A DNA stretch of 64,000 bases from Gammaproteobacteria bacterium (GCA_021773835.1 JAJFJQ010000073.1:62001-126000), one strand, 5' to 3'. Shown: positions 1 to 12,026, numbered from the stretch's first letter. The notes: generated by a model from the sequence alone, not told the origin. Translations and numbers: made by a program.

Positions 1-196
1 GATGGGTAGCGGTGGCATGGGCGACGTTCTGACAGGGCTCATCGCCGCGCTGGTCGCGCAGGGTTTTGCGCTCGACGATGCCGCGCGGATTGGCGCATGT
101 GTACATGCAAATGCGGCCGATCGGGCCGCATTTGATGGCGAACGCGGCTTACTCGCGAGCGATCTATTGCCGTATATACGCGCGCTGCTGAACTGA
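1..196 (+). CDS. nnr: NAD(P)H-hydrate dehydratase/epimerase, C-terminal end (partial)
   Basis: Only the last ~64 codons are present; the gene begins before the window. The fragment opens with GSGGMGDVLTG, the conserved motif near the end of the ADP-dependent NAD(P)H-hydrate dehydratase domain (YjeF C-terminal/NnrD type). That enzyme repairs hydrated NADH/NADPH in the cytoplasm. The next gene is tsaE, the neighbour it also has in E. coli (yjeF-tsaE). The N-terminal epimerase domain cannot be seen, so whether the protein is bifunctional is inferred. Confidence 0.88.
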   Translation, partial: MGSGGMGDVLTGLIAALVAQGFALDDAARIGACVHANAADRAAFDGERGLLASDLLPYIRALLN

Positions 197-212
197 TAGA
201 CGTTGCTGCTCA

Positions 213-698
213 GTGTCTCAACAACCCCACATAAGTATCGATATCGAGACGGCAGCAGCGATGGAAGCCTTCGGTGCGGCCATCGCTGAAGCGGCGACCG
301 ACCCGATCACCGTACATTTATCGGGCGATCTCGCGGCTGGCAAAACCACTTTAGCGAGAGGGTATATGCGCCGTTTGGGCTACCAGGGTGCGGTCAAGAG
401 TCCGACATTTACCTTGGTCGAGAGTTATGCGCTGGATACACGAGCGGTCCATCATTTCGACCTTTATCGTGTAGAAGATCCCGAAGAACTAGAGTATATC
501 GGCCTCGACGAGTACTTCGAGGCGGGTGCGGATTGCTTGGTTGAATGGCCCGGGCGCGGTCACGGCACGCTCTCGCCCCCAGACCTCGATATCTACCTGG
601 AAGTGCGTGGCAGCGCGCGACGGGCGCGGATATCCGCGTCCACGGAATATGGTGAGAAGCTACTGGAGATAGTGAATTTTAAACACATAAATTCATAA
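213..698 (+). CDS. tsaE: tRNA threonylcarbamoyladenosine biosynthesis ATPase TsaE
   Basis: This 161-residue protein is the ATPase partner of TsaB/TsaD in making t6A37 on ANN-decoding tRNAs in the cytoplasm. A Walker A motif GDLAAGKT lies at residues 38-45 (most relatives have GDLGAGKT). It is followed by the family signatures SPTF, HFDLYR and LVEWP. The start is a GTG 17 nt after nnr, giving the usual family length. It sits in the conserved nnr-tsaE-amiB-mutL order. Confidence 0.95.
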   Translation: MSQQPHISIDIETAAAMEAFGAAIAEAATDPITVHLSGDLAAGKTTLARGYMRRLGYQGAVKSPTFTLVESYALDTRAVHHFDLYRVEDPEELEYIGLDEYFEAGADCLVEWPGRGHGTLSPPDLDIYLEVRGSARRARISASTEYGEKLLEIVNFKHINS

Positions 699-788
699 GG
701 TTAGGGCGATCAAGTATGTTTTACTTGAAATATTGTGGATAACGCGGAAAATAGCGTAGAACGACCATGAAAGATCGTTCCTATCGTC

Positions 789-2093
789 ATGCGAGGAATC
801 ATATTTTTAGCCCTAGTTGCTCTTTCGATCGCGGGACAGGCGGCCGAAATCGACACCGTTCGCTTATGGGCTGGGCCAGACCGCACAACCGTTGTTTTCG
901 ACGTCAGCGAGCCGCTGAAATATCGTCTGTCAGCATTCAAGAATCCGCATCGTCTGGTCATCGACTTCGCCGGCGCTGAGTTACCACGAAGCCTAAAGCT
1001 GCCGGACGTTACCGGTACTCCAGTGAAGCGTTTGCGCTATGCGCGGCGGAACAAGAACGACGTGCGAGTGGTACTCGACTTGGAGCAACGGGTCCGGGTC
1101 GGTGATTCTTTACTGCCGCCACGCAAACAATACGGTCATCGGGTAGTGCTCAATCTGGCGCCCATGGAGCGGGCGGCGGTGGCGGCGACACCGTCGATTC
1201 CAACTGAACCGAAGCTAAGCAGCAAGCGTGCTGGGAAGCCCGGCGTCCGCGATATCGTGATCGCTGTCGATGCCGGACATGGCGGCGAAGACGTCGGCGC
1301 AATCGGTCCGAGTGGCGTGTACGAAAAAGATATCGTCCTCTCAATTGCCCGCGCATTGGTCAGCGAAATTAATCGATACGATGGCATGCGCGGTGTACTG
1401 GTCCGGGATGGCGACTATTACGTTGGCTTGCGCAAACGGATGATCAAAGCGCGCGATGCGAAGGCTGACTTATTTATCTCGATCCATGCGGATGCGTTCC
1501 GCGATCGTCGCGTGCGCGGCTCATCGGTCTACGTCTTGTCGCAGCGCGGCGCCAGCAGCGAGGCGGCCCACTGGCTTGCGGAAAACGAAAATGCCTCCGA
1601 CCTGGTAGGTGGGGTCAGCCTCGATGATAAGGACGATGTGCTGAAATCGGTGTTACTCGATTTGTCGCAAACGGCATCGTTAGACGCGAGTATCGACGCT
1701 GCTAACGCCATACTAGGCGGATTAAAAAAACTCGGGAAGGTGCACAAGCGCGAGGTTCAGCACGCCGGATTCATGGTGCTGAAATCACCGGACATTCCCT
1801 CACTATTGATAGAAACTGCCTTTATCTCCAACCCGGATGAAGAACGTCGACTGAGAAACGCCAGCTATCGTCGCAAGCTTGCCTCGTCCATGTTTAGCGG
1901 CATTCGCACCTATTTTGAAAACAACACCCCGCCAGGGACTCGCCTTGCGGCGCAACGGTCACATCGAGTTTCGCCGGGTGATAGCCTGTCGGTTATTGCG
2001 GATCGCTATGACGTGAGTATGGAAAGTATCAAACTTGCAAACAATCTTGCGCGCGACGGCGTCCGGTTGGGGGAAGTGCTAAAAATCCCTTAG
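789..2093 (+). CDS. amiB: N-acetylmuramoyl-L-alanine amidase with LysM (AmiB type)
   Basis: The 434-residue protein is a periplasmic zinc amidase that cleaves septal peptidoglycan during cell separation. A signal peptide covers about residues 1-19. An AMIN targeting domain follows (about 20-125), then an Amidase_3 domain (about 155-380) and a C-terminal LysM module (392-434, HRVSPGDSLSVIA). Expected zinc and catalytic residues are H164 (DAGHGG), E179, H233 (SIHADA) and E342 (LIETAF). The amiB-mutL order is conserved in gammaproteobacteria. EnvC-type activation is known for the family but cannot be read here. Confidence 0.94.
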   Translation: MRGIIFLALVALSIAGQAAEIDTVRLWAGPDRTTVVFDVSEPLKYRLSAFKNPHRLVIDFAGAELPRSLKLPDVTGTPVKRLRYARRNKNDVRVVLDLEQRVRVGDSLLPPRKQYGHRVVLNLAPMERAAVAATPSIPTEPKLSSKRAGKPGVRDIVIAVDAGHGGEDVGAIGPSGVYEKDIVLSIARALVSEINRYDGMRGVLVRDGDYYVGLRKRMIKARDAKADLFISIHADAFRDRRVRGSSVYVLSQRGASSEAAHWLAENENASDLVGGVSLDDKDDVLKSVLLDLSQTASLDASIDAANAILGGLKKLGKVHKREVQHAGFMVLKSPDIPSLLIETAFISNPDEERRLRNASYRRKLASSMFSGIRTYFENNTPPGTRLAAQRSHRVSPGDSLSVIADRYDVSMESIKLANNLARDGVRLGEVLKIP

Positions 2094-2163
2094 CACGCAT
2101 TCCGTTCCACCTTGCCGGGCCTGAACCCGTGCCCCCTGATATTAGACTGGTAAACTGTCGGTC

Positions 2164-3840
2164 ATGTCGAAGCCGACCGCGATTGAAGCCCTATCCGATA
2201 ATGTCATCAACCAAATCGCAGCGGGTGAGGTTATCGAGCGGCCCGCGTCGATTGTTAAGGAATTGGTTGAAAATAGCCTGGATGCCGGCGCCGCTAAAAT
2301 TTCAATTGAACTACACGAAGGCGGCATAGACGGTATCCGCATTCACGACGATGGCCACGGCATCCCACCAGATCAGCTGCACCTGGCGTTGTCTCGACAT
2401 TGCACCAGCAAGCTGAGGGAGGCGACGGAACTTGCGTCGATCGCTTCGCTTGGTTTCCGTGGTGAAGCACTGGCAAGCATCAGTTCGGTCGCCGAGATTA
2501 CGATAATTTCTCGCACGTCGGACCAAGCTCATGGTTGGCGCGTCGATATGCATCCAGGGGCGCAAGCAAGTAGACCACGTGCGCAGGCGCACGCCGTCGG
2601 CACCACGGTTGAAGTTCGAAGCTTGTTTGCTACAACGCCGGTCCGCCGAAAGTTTCTGAAACAATCACGTACGGAATTTCTTCATATCCAGCAGTTCGTA
2701 CGGCGCGCCGGTTTTTGTTACCCGGAGGTTGCCTTCACGCTAACCCATGGGGCGAAGCAAAGTTTGTCTCTTTCCGGACCAATGCATGCTTCTGGAATCG
2801 AACGCCGATGGCGAACCTTATTTGGCGCTGAGTTTTTGGAACATTCACTAGCGATTGAATTTCATACGCCTGAGGTCACGGTGCGCGGATGGGCCGGTTC
2901 AATTGGCTACAGCCGGCAGAATTCCGACCTGCAATTCATTGCGATCAATCGACGGCTCGTGCGCGATCGCCACATTGCGCATGCCATCCGCATGGCCTAC
3001 GAACTAAATATTGAACAGGGTCGTCAGCCAGGCTACGCGGTCCATATCGAAATGCCCGAAAGCGAGGTCGATGTAAACGTCCATCCCGGTAAGGCGGAAG
3101 TCCGGTTTCATGATCCCCGGGGGATCCACGACATCGTCTATGCGGCGGTCAAGCAAGCGCTCCACGGTGAACAACTAACTATCGAAAGTCGTTCAGGTTA
3201 CGAACCGCCGGCTCAAGTGAACGACTCATCGCGGCTTGCTGAGCCCAGTTATCGCGCGCGCACATCTCCCCGGCAGTACGCAAATAAGCCATCGCCACCT
3301 GAAATATTATCGTCGTCGGCGAATAAGCTTTTGGCTATTGCTGCACATCGATTTGCGTTCTGCGATGACGATGGCTCGATCTTCGTTACCGATCTCCACG
3401 CGGCTATCACGAGTTTGGTCACGATGCGGCTTGAGCGCGGCGAACGAGAATCGCGGCCGCTTATCGTCCCCGAGACTATCCGCGCCGACCTCAGTGATGA
3501 GTGGCTTGAAGTGCTGGCGGCGTTTGGCGTCGAACTCGCGCGCTTAGGCGAGACGGCGCTAGTACTGCGCGCCGTCCCAGTTGTTGTTCGTGAGATTGAT
3601 CAGTGTGCGTTCGCGCAATCGTTGCTCGCCGGTGCAAACGCTCGGATAGCGCCGGTTGCCGCAATTGCGGCGGCTGCTGCCGATGGATTTCGCGCACCTG
3701 ATAGCGAGCTCGAACGTCGCCGATGGTTTGCCCAGCTCGCAAACCAAATTGATGCGTTCGGATTGGACTTAAGGCATTTTTGTATCGTGCTTAAACCGGA
3801 AACCCTACTAGGCTTATTTGGATCGCGGCAAGCTCGATGA
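2164..3840 (+). CDS. mutL: DNA mismatch repair protein MutL
   Basis: The 558-residue GHKL ATPase couples MutS mismatch recognition to MutH/UvrD or nicking steps. The ATP-binding motifs are intact: ENSLDAGA at 36-43, DDGHGIP at 62-68 and GFRGEAL near 96. The C-terminal dimerisation domain lacks the DQHAxxE(x)4E endonuclease motif (it reads DLHAAITSL), as in E. coli-type MutL. The protein is somewhat shorter than the ~615 residues of E. coli, mainly in the linker. Its stop overlaps the miaA start by 4 nt, suggesting translational coupling. Confidence 0.96.
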   Translation: MSKPTAIEALSDNVINQIAAGEVIERPASIVKELVENSLDAGAAKISIELHEGGIDGIRIHDDGHGIPPDQLHLALSRHCTSKLREATELASIASLGFRGEALASISSVAEITIISRTSDQAHGWRVDMHPGAQASRPRAQAHAVGTTVEVRSLFATTPVRRKFLKQSRTEFLHIQQFVRRAGFCYPEVAFTLTHGAKQSLSLSGPMHASGIERRWRTLFGAEFLEHSLAIEFHTPEVTVRGWAGSIGYSRQNSDLQFIAINRRLVRDRHIAHAIRMAYELNIEQGRQPGYAVHIEMPESEVDVNVHPGKAEVRFHDPRGIHDIVYAAVKQALHGEQLTIESRSGYEPPAQVNDSSRLAEPSYRARTSPRQYANKPSPPEILSSSANKLLAIAAHRFAFCDDDGSIFVTDLHAAITSLVTMRLERGERESRPLIVPETIRADLSDEWLEVLAAFGVELARLGETALVLRAVPVVVREIDQCAFAQSLLAGANARIAPVAAIAAAAADGFRAPDSELERRRWFAQLANQIDAFGLDLRHFCIVLKPETLLGLFGSRQAR

Positions 3841-4787
3841 CGTCTAATTTTGATGGGCCGCCGGTGGTGTTTCTCATGGGGCCGACAGCCAGTGGTAAAA
3901 CCGCGGTAGCCTGCCGACTCGTTGATCGTTTCGATTGCGAGATTGTGAGTGTCGATTCGGCTCTCGTATATCGCGGCCTCGACATTGGCACGGCGAAGCC
4001 GACACCGGCGCTACAGCATCGATATCCACATCATTTGCTCGACTTGTGTGACCCGGGTGAGCGCTATTCCGCCGCGCAATTTCGAAACGATGCGCAAGCG
4101 CTGATAACGAGCATACGATCGCGTGGCCGGATCCCCTTGCTGGTGGGTGGGACGGGCCTGTATTTCCGTGTGCTGGAACACGGTATTGCTGCCCTACCAG
4201 CCGGCGACGCCGTGGTACGCCAAGGCCTAGAGGACGAACTTGCTAGCATGGGGCTCGCGGCGATGCATACACGCTTGGCGGCGGTCGATCCGGCTAGCGC
4301 CGAACGCATTCATCCACACGACCAGCAGCGGACCTTGCGCGCGCTCGAAATTTTCGCGATCACGGGCCAGCCAATGTCCACTTTGCTCGCTAATCAAGCA
4401 TTATCACCGGCTCCATTTTCAGTCATCAAACTCATCCTCGCCCCACAAGATCGCAGCGTGTTGCACGAGCGGATTGCGCAACGTTTTCGCGGCATGCTGG
4501 CGGCAGGTTTCATCAATGAAGTTGGCGCCCTGCGCGATCGAGGAGACCTGAGTTTGGAGCGACCTGCCCTACGGGCGGTGGGTTATCGCGCTATTTGGCA
4601 TTATCTGGACGGTCAATACAGCTTCGATGAGATGGTCGAGCGCGCTATTATTGCCACAAGGCAGCTCGCAAAGCGCCAATTTACGTGGTTTCGGGCGGTT
4701 GACGATGCGGCATGGTTCGATTCTTCGGATCCCGGGCTGGATCGCCAGCTGGACGTGGCGCTAAAACGACATATCAAGGTAAAATAG
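3837..4787 (+). CDS. miaA: tRNA dimethylallyltransferase MiaA
   Basis: This 316-residue enzyme transfers a dimethylallyl group to A37 of UNN-decoding tRNAs. The P-loop GPTASGKT is at residues 15-22. It is followed by the DMAPP-transferase signatures VSVDSALVYRGLDIGTAKP, LVGGTGLYF and the tRNA-contact segment DQQRTLRALEI. The start ATG lies in an ATGA overlap with the mutL stop. Length and gene order match the family. Confidence 0.97.
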   Translation: MTSNFDGPPVVFLMGPTASGKTAVACRLVDRFDCEIVSVDSALVYRGLDIGTAKPTPALQHRYPHHLLDLCDPGERYSAAQFRNDAQALITSIRSRGRIPLLVGGTGLYFRVLEHGIAALPAGDAVVRQGLEDELASMGLAAMHTRLAAVDPASAERIHPHDQQRTLRALEIFAITGQPMSTLLANQALSPAPFSVIKLILAPQDRSVLHERIAQRFRGMLAAGFINEVGALRDRGDLSLERPALRAVGYRAIWHYLDGQYSFDEMVERAIIATRQLAKRQFTWFRAVDDAAWFDSSDPGLDRQLDVALKRHIKVK

Positions 4788-4838
4788 GCCAAACCGATCA
4801 TGGCAGATCGACAATAACCCGGTCGCGGACGGCCCCAC

Positions 4839-4886
4839 GCAGGCAGGCCTGCAACAGAACAACAATAAACAACAAGGAGAAACACC
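4839..4886 (+). promoter_or_regulatory. hfq 5' leader: GC hairpin plus A-rich (A-R-N)-like tract and strong RBS
   Basis: Just upstream of hfq a short inverted repeat GCAGG-cagg-CCTGC (4839-4852) precedes an A/C-rich tract that contains AACAACAAT and AACAACAAGGAG. Shine-Dalgarno AAGGAG occupies 4874-4879. Hfq's distal face is known to bind repeated A-R-N triplets, and E. coli hfq is autoregulated at its own leader. That this tract serves the same purpose here is inference. Confidence 0.45.
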
Positions 4887-5147
4887 ATGAGCAAAGGGCA
4901 ATCTCTGCAAGAGCCTTACCTGAACGCGCTCAGAAAGGAACGTATTCCTGTCTCAATTTATCTCGTTAATGGCATCAAGCTGCAAGGACAAATCGAATCG
5001 TTCGATCAATTCGTGATCTTGCTTAAGAACACTGTCAGCCAAATGGTCTACAAGCACGCCGTCTCAACGGTTGTACCAAGTCGTAACGTCAAGCTGCCTC
5101 GGGCCGACGGGGAGGAAGAAGACGAAAACGCATCCGCAGAGGATTGA
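4887..5147 (+). CDS. hfq: RNA chaperone Hfq
   Basis: The 86-residue Sm-like protein forms a hexamer that pairs small RNAs with mRNAs. The Sm1 segment ([29 protein letters not shown]) and Sm2 motif [12 protein letters not shown] are essentially canonical. A short acidic tail follows ([11 protein letters not shown]). A strong AAGGAG ribosome-binding site sits 7 nt before the ATG. It lies between miaA and hflX as in E. coli. Confidence 0.98.
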   Translation: MSKGQSLQEPYLNALRKERIPVSIYLVNGIKLQGQIESFDQFVILLKNTVSQMVYKHAVSTVVPSRNVKLPRADGEEEDENASAED

Positions 5148-5164
5148 TATCGCGGTGATCCTGC

Positions 5165-6505
5165 TTGTTTGAGCGTCCTGAAGCCGGCGAGCGGGCTGTA
5201 CTTGTTCATGTCGATTTTAAGCAGGCTGCGCCAACGGCCGACCTAGCCGAATTTGTTGAATTAGTAACCTCGGCTGGTGCAGCGCCGATGGCGACCGTTA
5301 GGACCAGCCGTAGTCGTCCCGATCCGCGGTACTTCATCGGCACCGGTAAAGCTGAGACACTCAAAACAACCGTGCGTGAAAACGATGCAGAAGTGGTACT
5401 GGTCAACCACGAACTGTCGCCCGCGCAGGAGCGCAATCTCGAAAATCTGCTCGAATGCCGGGTCATCGATCGCACACGCTTGATTCTCGACATCTTCGCC
5501 CAGCGCGCACGCTCATTTGAGGGAAAGTTGCAGGTTGAACTCGCGCAACTAAAACACTTGTCTACTCGTCTGGTGCGCGGTTGGACCCACCTTGAACGCC
5601 AAAAGGGCGGGATCGGCTTGCGCGGTCCGGGTGAGACACAGCTAGAGTCGGATCGCCGCATGATCGGCCAGCGCATCAAACAGATCAATGAACGCCTGAA
5701 TCGGGTTCGCCGGCAGCGTCAACAAAGCGCCCGCTCCCGCTCGCGGGCGATGCTGTCAACGGTATCAATCGTTGGCTATACCAACGCTGGGAAATCAACC
5801 TTATTTAATCGACTGACCGGTAGCGACAACTATGCAGCCGACCAGCTGTTCGCGACCTTGGACACGACCCTGCGCCGATTTAACGTCACCGGAGAACACC
5901 CGGTGCTGCTGAGCGACACCGTCGGGTTTATCCGGGATCTCCCGCCGGAACTTATTGCCGCATTTCAAGCGACCTTAGAAGAGACTAAGGATGCCGCCTT
6001 ATTGCTGCATGTCGTGGACAGTGGTGCAGAAGAGCGTCAGGACCACATCGGACAGGTGCAAGATGTGCTTGAGCGCATTGGCGCCCGCGAGGCACCTGTG
6101 ATCGAAGTGTTTAACAAAATCGATCTACAACACGAGCTTGACGCTCACGTCGAGCGCGGTGACGATGGCCTCGTGGCGCGTGTTTGGGTCTCCGCGAATA
6201 CGGGGGAAGGCATACATCTATTGCTGGAGGCGATTGCCGAGCGCTTGAATGAGCTGAAAGTACACAAACGGATCCTGCTTCCGCCACAAGCAGGCCGTTT
6301 GCGTTCTAAGTTGTATTCACTTGGGGCCGTGATCGACGAGACGCCACTTACGAGCGGCGGATGGGCAATTGAGATCACACTTGGAACTGCGCGTTGGGCT
6401 ACGTTAATGGACGATATCGAGCTGGAACTCGGCGCATTAGATGTCACGGGTGGCGCGGATGCGCGGATTGTAGACAACACACAACCTGAAATTGCACCCG
6501 TTTAG
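5165..6505 (+). CDS. hflX: Ribosome-associated GTPase HflX
   Basis: The 446-residue GTPase splits or rescues stalled 70S ribosomes under stress. Residues 1-195 form the HflX N-terminal domain and coiled coil (GGIGLRGPGETQLESDRR). The GTPase domain has G1 GYTNAGKS at 204-211, G3 DTVGF near 251 and G4 NKID. The start is taken as a TTG 17 nt after hfq, preceded by GGTGA; no ATG fits the family's N terminus. It probably shares a transcript with hfq. Confidence 0.93.
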   Translation: MFERPEAGERAVLVHVDFKQAAPTADLAEFVELVTSAGAAPMATVRTSRSRPDPRYFIGTGKAETLKTTVRENDAEVVLVNHELSPAQERNLENLLECRVIDRTRLILDIFAQRARSFEGKLQVELAQLKHLSTRLVRGWTHLERQKGGIGLRGPGETQLESDRRMIGQRIKQINERLNRVRRQRQQSARSRSRAMLSTVSIVGYTNAGKSTLFNRLTGSDNYAADQLFATLDTTLRRFNVTGEHPVLLSDTVGFIRDLPPELIAAFQATLEETKDAALLLHVVDSGAEERQDHIGQVQDVLERIGAREAPVIEVFNKIDLQHELDAHVERGDDGLVARVWVSANTGEGIHLLLEAIAERLNELKVHKRILLPPQAGRLRSKLYSLGAVIDETPLTSGGWAIEITLGTARWATLMDDIELELGALDVTGGADARIVDNTQPEIAPV

Positions 6506-6596
6506 ACTGGGATCGCTAACAACACCCCGAGCCCACTAAGACTAGCGAAGTCACTTTCATCCCAATTTCCGCCCACGCCTACGCGCGGTCGTTACA

Positions 6597-6625
6597 TTGA
6601 ACAAGCGGGCAGCGCCCCGTACAAT
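6597..6625 (+). promoter_or_regulatory. Probable sigma70 promoter for hflKC
   Basis: In the 161-nt gap between hflX and hflK there is TTGAAC (6597-6602), a 17-nt spacer and TACAAT (6620-6625). This is close to the -35/-10 consensus with ideal spacing. It lies about 40 nt before the hflK start, so hflKC can be transcribed separately from hfq-hflX. The call is by eye; no start site has been mapped. Confidence 0.6.
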
Positions 6626-6666
6626 CACTCGGCCCAAACTAAGCCGATTTAACTTGAGAATTATTA

Positions 6667-7824
6667 ATGGCCTGGAACGATCCTGACGACAAAGACCGCG
6701 ACCCCTGGGGCGGCCGTAAAAACGATGACGGGCCACCCGATTTGGACGAAGTCGTTCGTAAAATGCAGGACAAGCTTGGCGGTTTGTTCGGCGGCGGGGG
6801 GCGTCCTTCGACTCCAGGAACCGGGGGCGCAGGGATATCGCCGGTGATGTGGATGGTGATCGCGCTCGTTCTCGCCTCATTACTTTTCTACGCGACGTTT
6901 TGGCGCATCGAGCCTGCCGAACGTGGCGTGGTCATGCGCTTCGGCAGATATGTCGATACCTTGCAGCCTGGTCCAAATTTCCAGTTTCCGCGCCCCATCG
7001 ACGAAGTCATCAAGATAAACGTCCAACAAATTAGACCGTTTACGGTCAATGCAACGATGCTCACTGGAGACGAAAATATCGTTGACGTCGAAATGGCCGT
7101 GCAATATCGGATCAAGGACGTGAAAAATTACTTGTTTAAAATTTCGGATCCTGACACCACGGTACAGCGCGTGACTGAAAGCGCTATCCGAGACATTATC
7201 GGCCAAAGTACGCTCGATTTTGTTATCACCGAAGGCCGCGCGGAGATCGGTACTGGTGCTATCGAGCTCATTCAACAAATCTTGGATAACTACGAATCCG
7301 GAATTGAAGTAACGAGTGTCAATATGCAGCCGGCGAAGCCGCCCGAAGAAGTGAAAGCGTCGTTCGATGATGCCATTAAGGCGCGCGAGGACGAGCAACG
7401 TCGCATCAACGAAGCGGAAGCTTATCGCAACGAAATCGACGAGAAGGCGCAAGGCGAGGCCGCACGGATCCTACTTGAGGCACAAGCTTATCAGGAACAA
7501 GTCGTCGCGGAAGCCGAAGGTGAGGCTAGACGCTTCGAGCAGTTGTTAATCGAATATGAAAAGGCGCCGGAGGTCACTCGCAAACGCCTATATCTTGATA
7601 CTATCGAAGAGGTGCTGTCGGATAACCCGAAGGTGATGCTCGACAATAAAAGCGGTAACAGCTTGATGTACCTGCCGCTCGATAAGCTAATGCAGCGTGG
7701 CGCCACCAACGAATCGGGCTCAACGCTGCGCGAATTACTACCAGACACCGGCGCTTCGTTTCCGCGCAACCAGGGTTCCGCGAGTCGAGACCGAACCGAT
7801 AGCCGCATGCGGGGGAATCGTTAG
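6667..7824 (+). CDS. hflK: FtsH protease modulator HflK
   Basis: The 385-residue inner-membrane protein forms the HflKC complex that encloses and restrains the FtsH protease. A Gly-rich cytoplasmic N-terminal tail (DPWGGRKNDDG, GGLFGGGGR) precedes one transmembrane segment at about 58-78. A periplasmic SPFH/band-7 domain follows (RIEPAERGVVMRFGRYVDTLQPGPN), then a charged helical segment rich in E/A/R. hflC begins on the next nucleotide after its stop. Confidence 0.96.
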   Translation: MAWNDPDDKDRDPWGGRKNDDGPPDLDEVVRKMQDKLGGLFGGGGRPSTPGTGGAGISPVMWMVIALVLASLLFYATFWRIEPAERGVVMRFGRYVDTLQPGPNFQFPRPIDEVIKINVQQIRPFTVNATMLTGDENIVDVEMAVQYRIKDVKNYLFKISDPDTTVQRVTESAIRDIIGQSTLDFVITEGRAEIGTGAIELIQQILDNYESGIEVTSVNMQPAKPPEEVKASFDDAIKAREDEQRRINEAEAYRNEIDEKAQGEAARILLEAQAYQEQVVAEAEGEARRFEQLLIEYEKAPEVTRKRLYLDTIEEVLSDNPKVMLDNKSGNSLMYLPLDKLMQRGATNESGSTLRELLPDTGASFPRNQGSASRDRTDSRMRGNR

Positions 7825-8688
7825 ATGTTGTTACCTCGAATTCTAATTGTTTTGGCAATCGCTACCGGTATTGCGTCAGTATCGATGTTTCGCGTCTACG
7901 AACAAGAACGCGCCATTTTATTTCAGCTCGGTAAAATTCAACGTTATGATTTTGAACCGGGCTTGTACTTCAAAGTGCCGATATACCAAAACGTTAAGAA
8001 GTACGATATTCGGCTACAGACCTTGGATTCTGAACCCCAGCGATTTCTGACGGGCGAAAAGAAAGACGTGATCGTCGATTCGTTTGTGCGCTATCGGATC
8101 AACGATGTTGTGAAATACCACATCTCTACTGGTGGGGATGCGCGCCGCGCGGGAATTTTGCTGTACCAAAAGATCAACGACGCGCTCCGTAGTGAGTTTG
8201 GTGAGCGTACGGTAAAAGAGGTCGTCTCTGGTGAACGCGGAGCGATAATGGATATCGTAACAAAGCTAGCGGATGAACGCGGCGACGAATTGGGCATGGA
8301 GATTGTTGACGTCCGCTTGAAGCGTATCGATCTACCGGCCGAGGTCAGCCAAAACGTTTATGAACGCATGCGCTCGGAGCGTTCTCGGGTTGCTCGCGAG
8401 TTTCGCGCTCGCGGCGAGAAAGAATCCATTACGATCAAGGCCGACGCCGACCGTTCGCGCACAGTGGTCGCGGCTAACGCTTATCGCGACGCCGAGACGT
8501 TGCGCGGTGCAGGTGACGCGGGCGCTGCGAAAATCTATGCCGATGCGTACAACCGGAATCGAGAGTTCTACGATTTTTATCGCTCTTTAAATGCGTATAA
8601 GACGAGCTTCCGAAATGGGGGTGATGTCTTTTTGCTTGATCCGGACTCCGAGTTCTTTAAATACTTTACCAATCCCACCGGCCAGTAA
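7825..8688 (+). CDS. hflC: FtsH protease modulator HflC
   Basis: The 287-residue partner of HflK has an N-terminal transmembrane anchor (about 3-20) and an SPFH domain (FRVYEQERAILFQLGKIQRYDFEPGLYFKVP). A long helical region follows (ERMRSERSRVAREFRARGEKE). The start abuts the hflK stop with no gap, so the two subunits are probably translationally coupled. Family, length and order are all as expected. Confidence 0.96.
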   Translation: MLLPRILIVLAIATGIASVSMFRVYEQERAILFQLGKIQRYDFEPGLYFKVPIYQNVKKYDIRLQTLDSEPQRFLTGEKKDVIVDSFVRYRINDVVKYHISTGGDARRAGILLYQKINDALRSEFGERTVKEVVSGERGAIMDIVTKLADERGDELGMEIVDVRLKRIDLPAEVSQNVYERMRSERSRVAREFRARGEKESITIKADADRSRTVVAANAYRDAETLRGAGDAGAAKIYADAYNRNREFYDFYRSLNAYKTSFRNGGDVFLLDPDSEFFKYFTNPTGQ

Positions 8689-8732
8689 GCCGGCGCGCCT
8701 GGGTCCACTCGCCAAAGAATCGGGAATAGCCA

Positions 8733-8918
8733 ATGTGGCAGGATCTGCTTGCGGGGATTGCATTGGTCTTGATTTTCGAAGGGATCTTGCCATTCCTTAG
8801 TCCGGCTAACTATCGCCGCACAATAATGTTGGCTGCTCAAATGAACGACACAACGATGCGTACAATTGGACTCATTAGTATGACCGCCGGCCTCATTGTT
8901 TTGTACGTTGTGAGATAG
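8733..8918 (+). CDS. DUF2065 small inner-membrane protein (YjeT-like)
   Basis: This 61-residue protein has two predicted membrane helices (about 4-22 and 44-60) joined by a short loop with SPANYRRT. This is the DUF2065/YjeT pattern. In gammaproteobacteria it lies between hflC and the hisZ/purA region, exactly as here. Its function is unknown. It ends 3 nt before hisZ. Confidence 0.9.
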   Translation: MWQDLLAGIALVLIFEGILPFLSPANYRRTIMLAAQMNDTTMRTIGLISMTAGLIVLYVVR

Positions 8919-8921
8919 GCT

Positions 8922-11419
<2,498 letters not shown>

Positions 11420-11441
11420 GTCGCTCAGGGGAACCGCAGCC

Positions 11442-12026
11442 ATGTCACTAAGTACGGATCCATTTAGCCAATTCACGCTCTGGTTTGAGCAGGCCGCGGC
11501 AAACGAAGCTGCCGATCATGACGCGGCTGCTGTCGCAACTGCCGATGCAGACGGACGGCCTTCTGTTCGAATGGTGTTGGTGCGGACCTATGATCGGCGG
11601 GGGTTTGTTTTCTACACCAATCTCGATAGCCGTAAGACGCACGAAATGACAGCTAACCCACACGCCGCGATGTGTTTTTACTGGAAGTCAACTGACCGGC
11701 AAATTCGTATCGAGGGATCGGTGAGTCTGGTCGACGACCTAGAGGCAGACGCGTATTTTGCCTCGCGACCATATGAATCACAGATCGGTGCTTGGGCCTC
11801 GAAACAATCACAGATCTTGGATCAACGCAGTATTTTGGAAGAGCATGTAGCCGAATACGAAAAACGATTCGCGCCGGGACAGGTGCCAAGACCGCCGTTT
11901 TGGTCAGGCTATCGATTATCACCCGACAATTTTGAATTTTGGGATAGGCGGCCATTTCGTTTACACGATAGGACGTCCTATTCCCGCGATGGTGACGCTT
12001 GGCGCTCGGTCAAGCTGTACCCATGA
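11442..12026 (+). CDS. pdxH: Pyridoxamine 5'-phosphate oxidase PdxH
   Basis: The 194-residue FMN enzyme oxidises PNP/PMP to pyridoxal 5'-phosphate. FMN and substrate segments are clear: RMVLVRTYDRRGFVFYTN, SRKTHEM, NPHAAMCFYW and RQIRIEGSV, with a C-terminal RLHDR...W block. I chose the ATG at 11442 because AGGGGA lies about 10 nt upstream. A longer frame would overlap purA without family support. Confidence 0.93.
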   Translation: MSLSTDPFSQFTLWFEQAAANEAADHDAAAVATADADGRPSVRMVLVRTYDRRGFVFYTNLDSRKTHEMTANPHAAMCFYWKSTDRQIRIEGSVSLVDDLEADAYFASRPYESQIGAWASKQSQILDQRSILEEHVAEYEKRFAPGQVPRPPFWSGYRLSPDNFEFWDRRPFRLHDRTSYSRDGDAWRSVKLYP

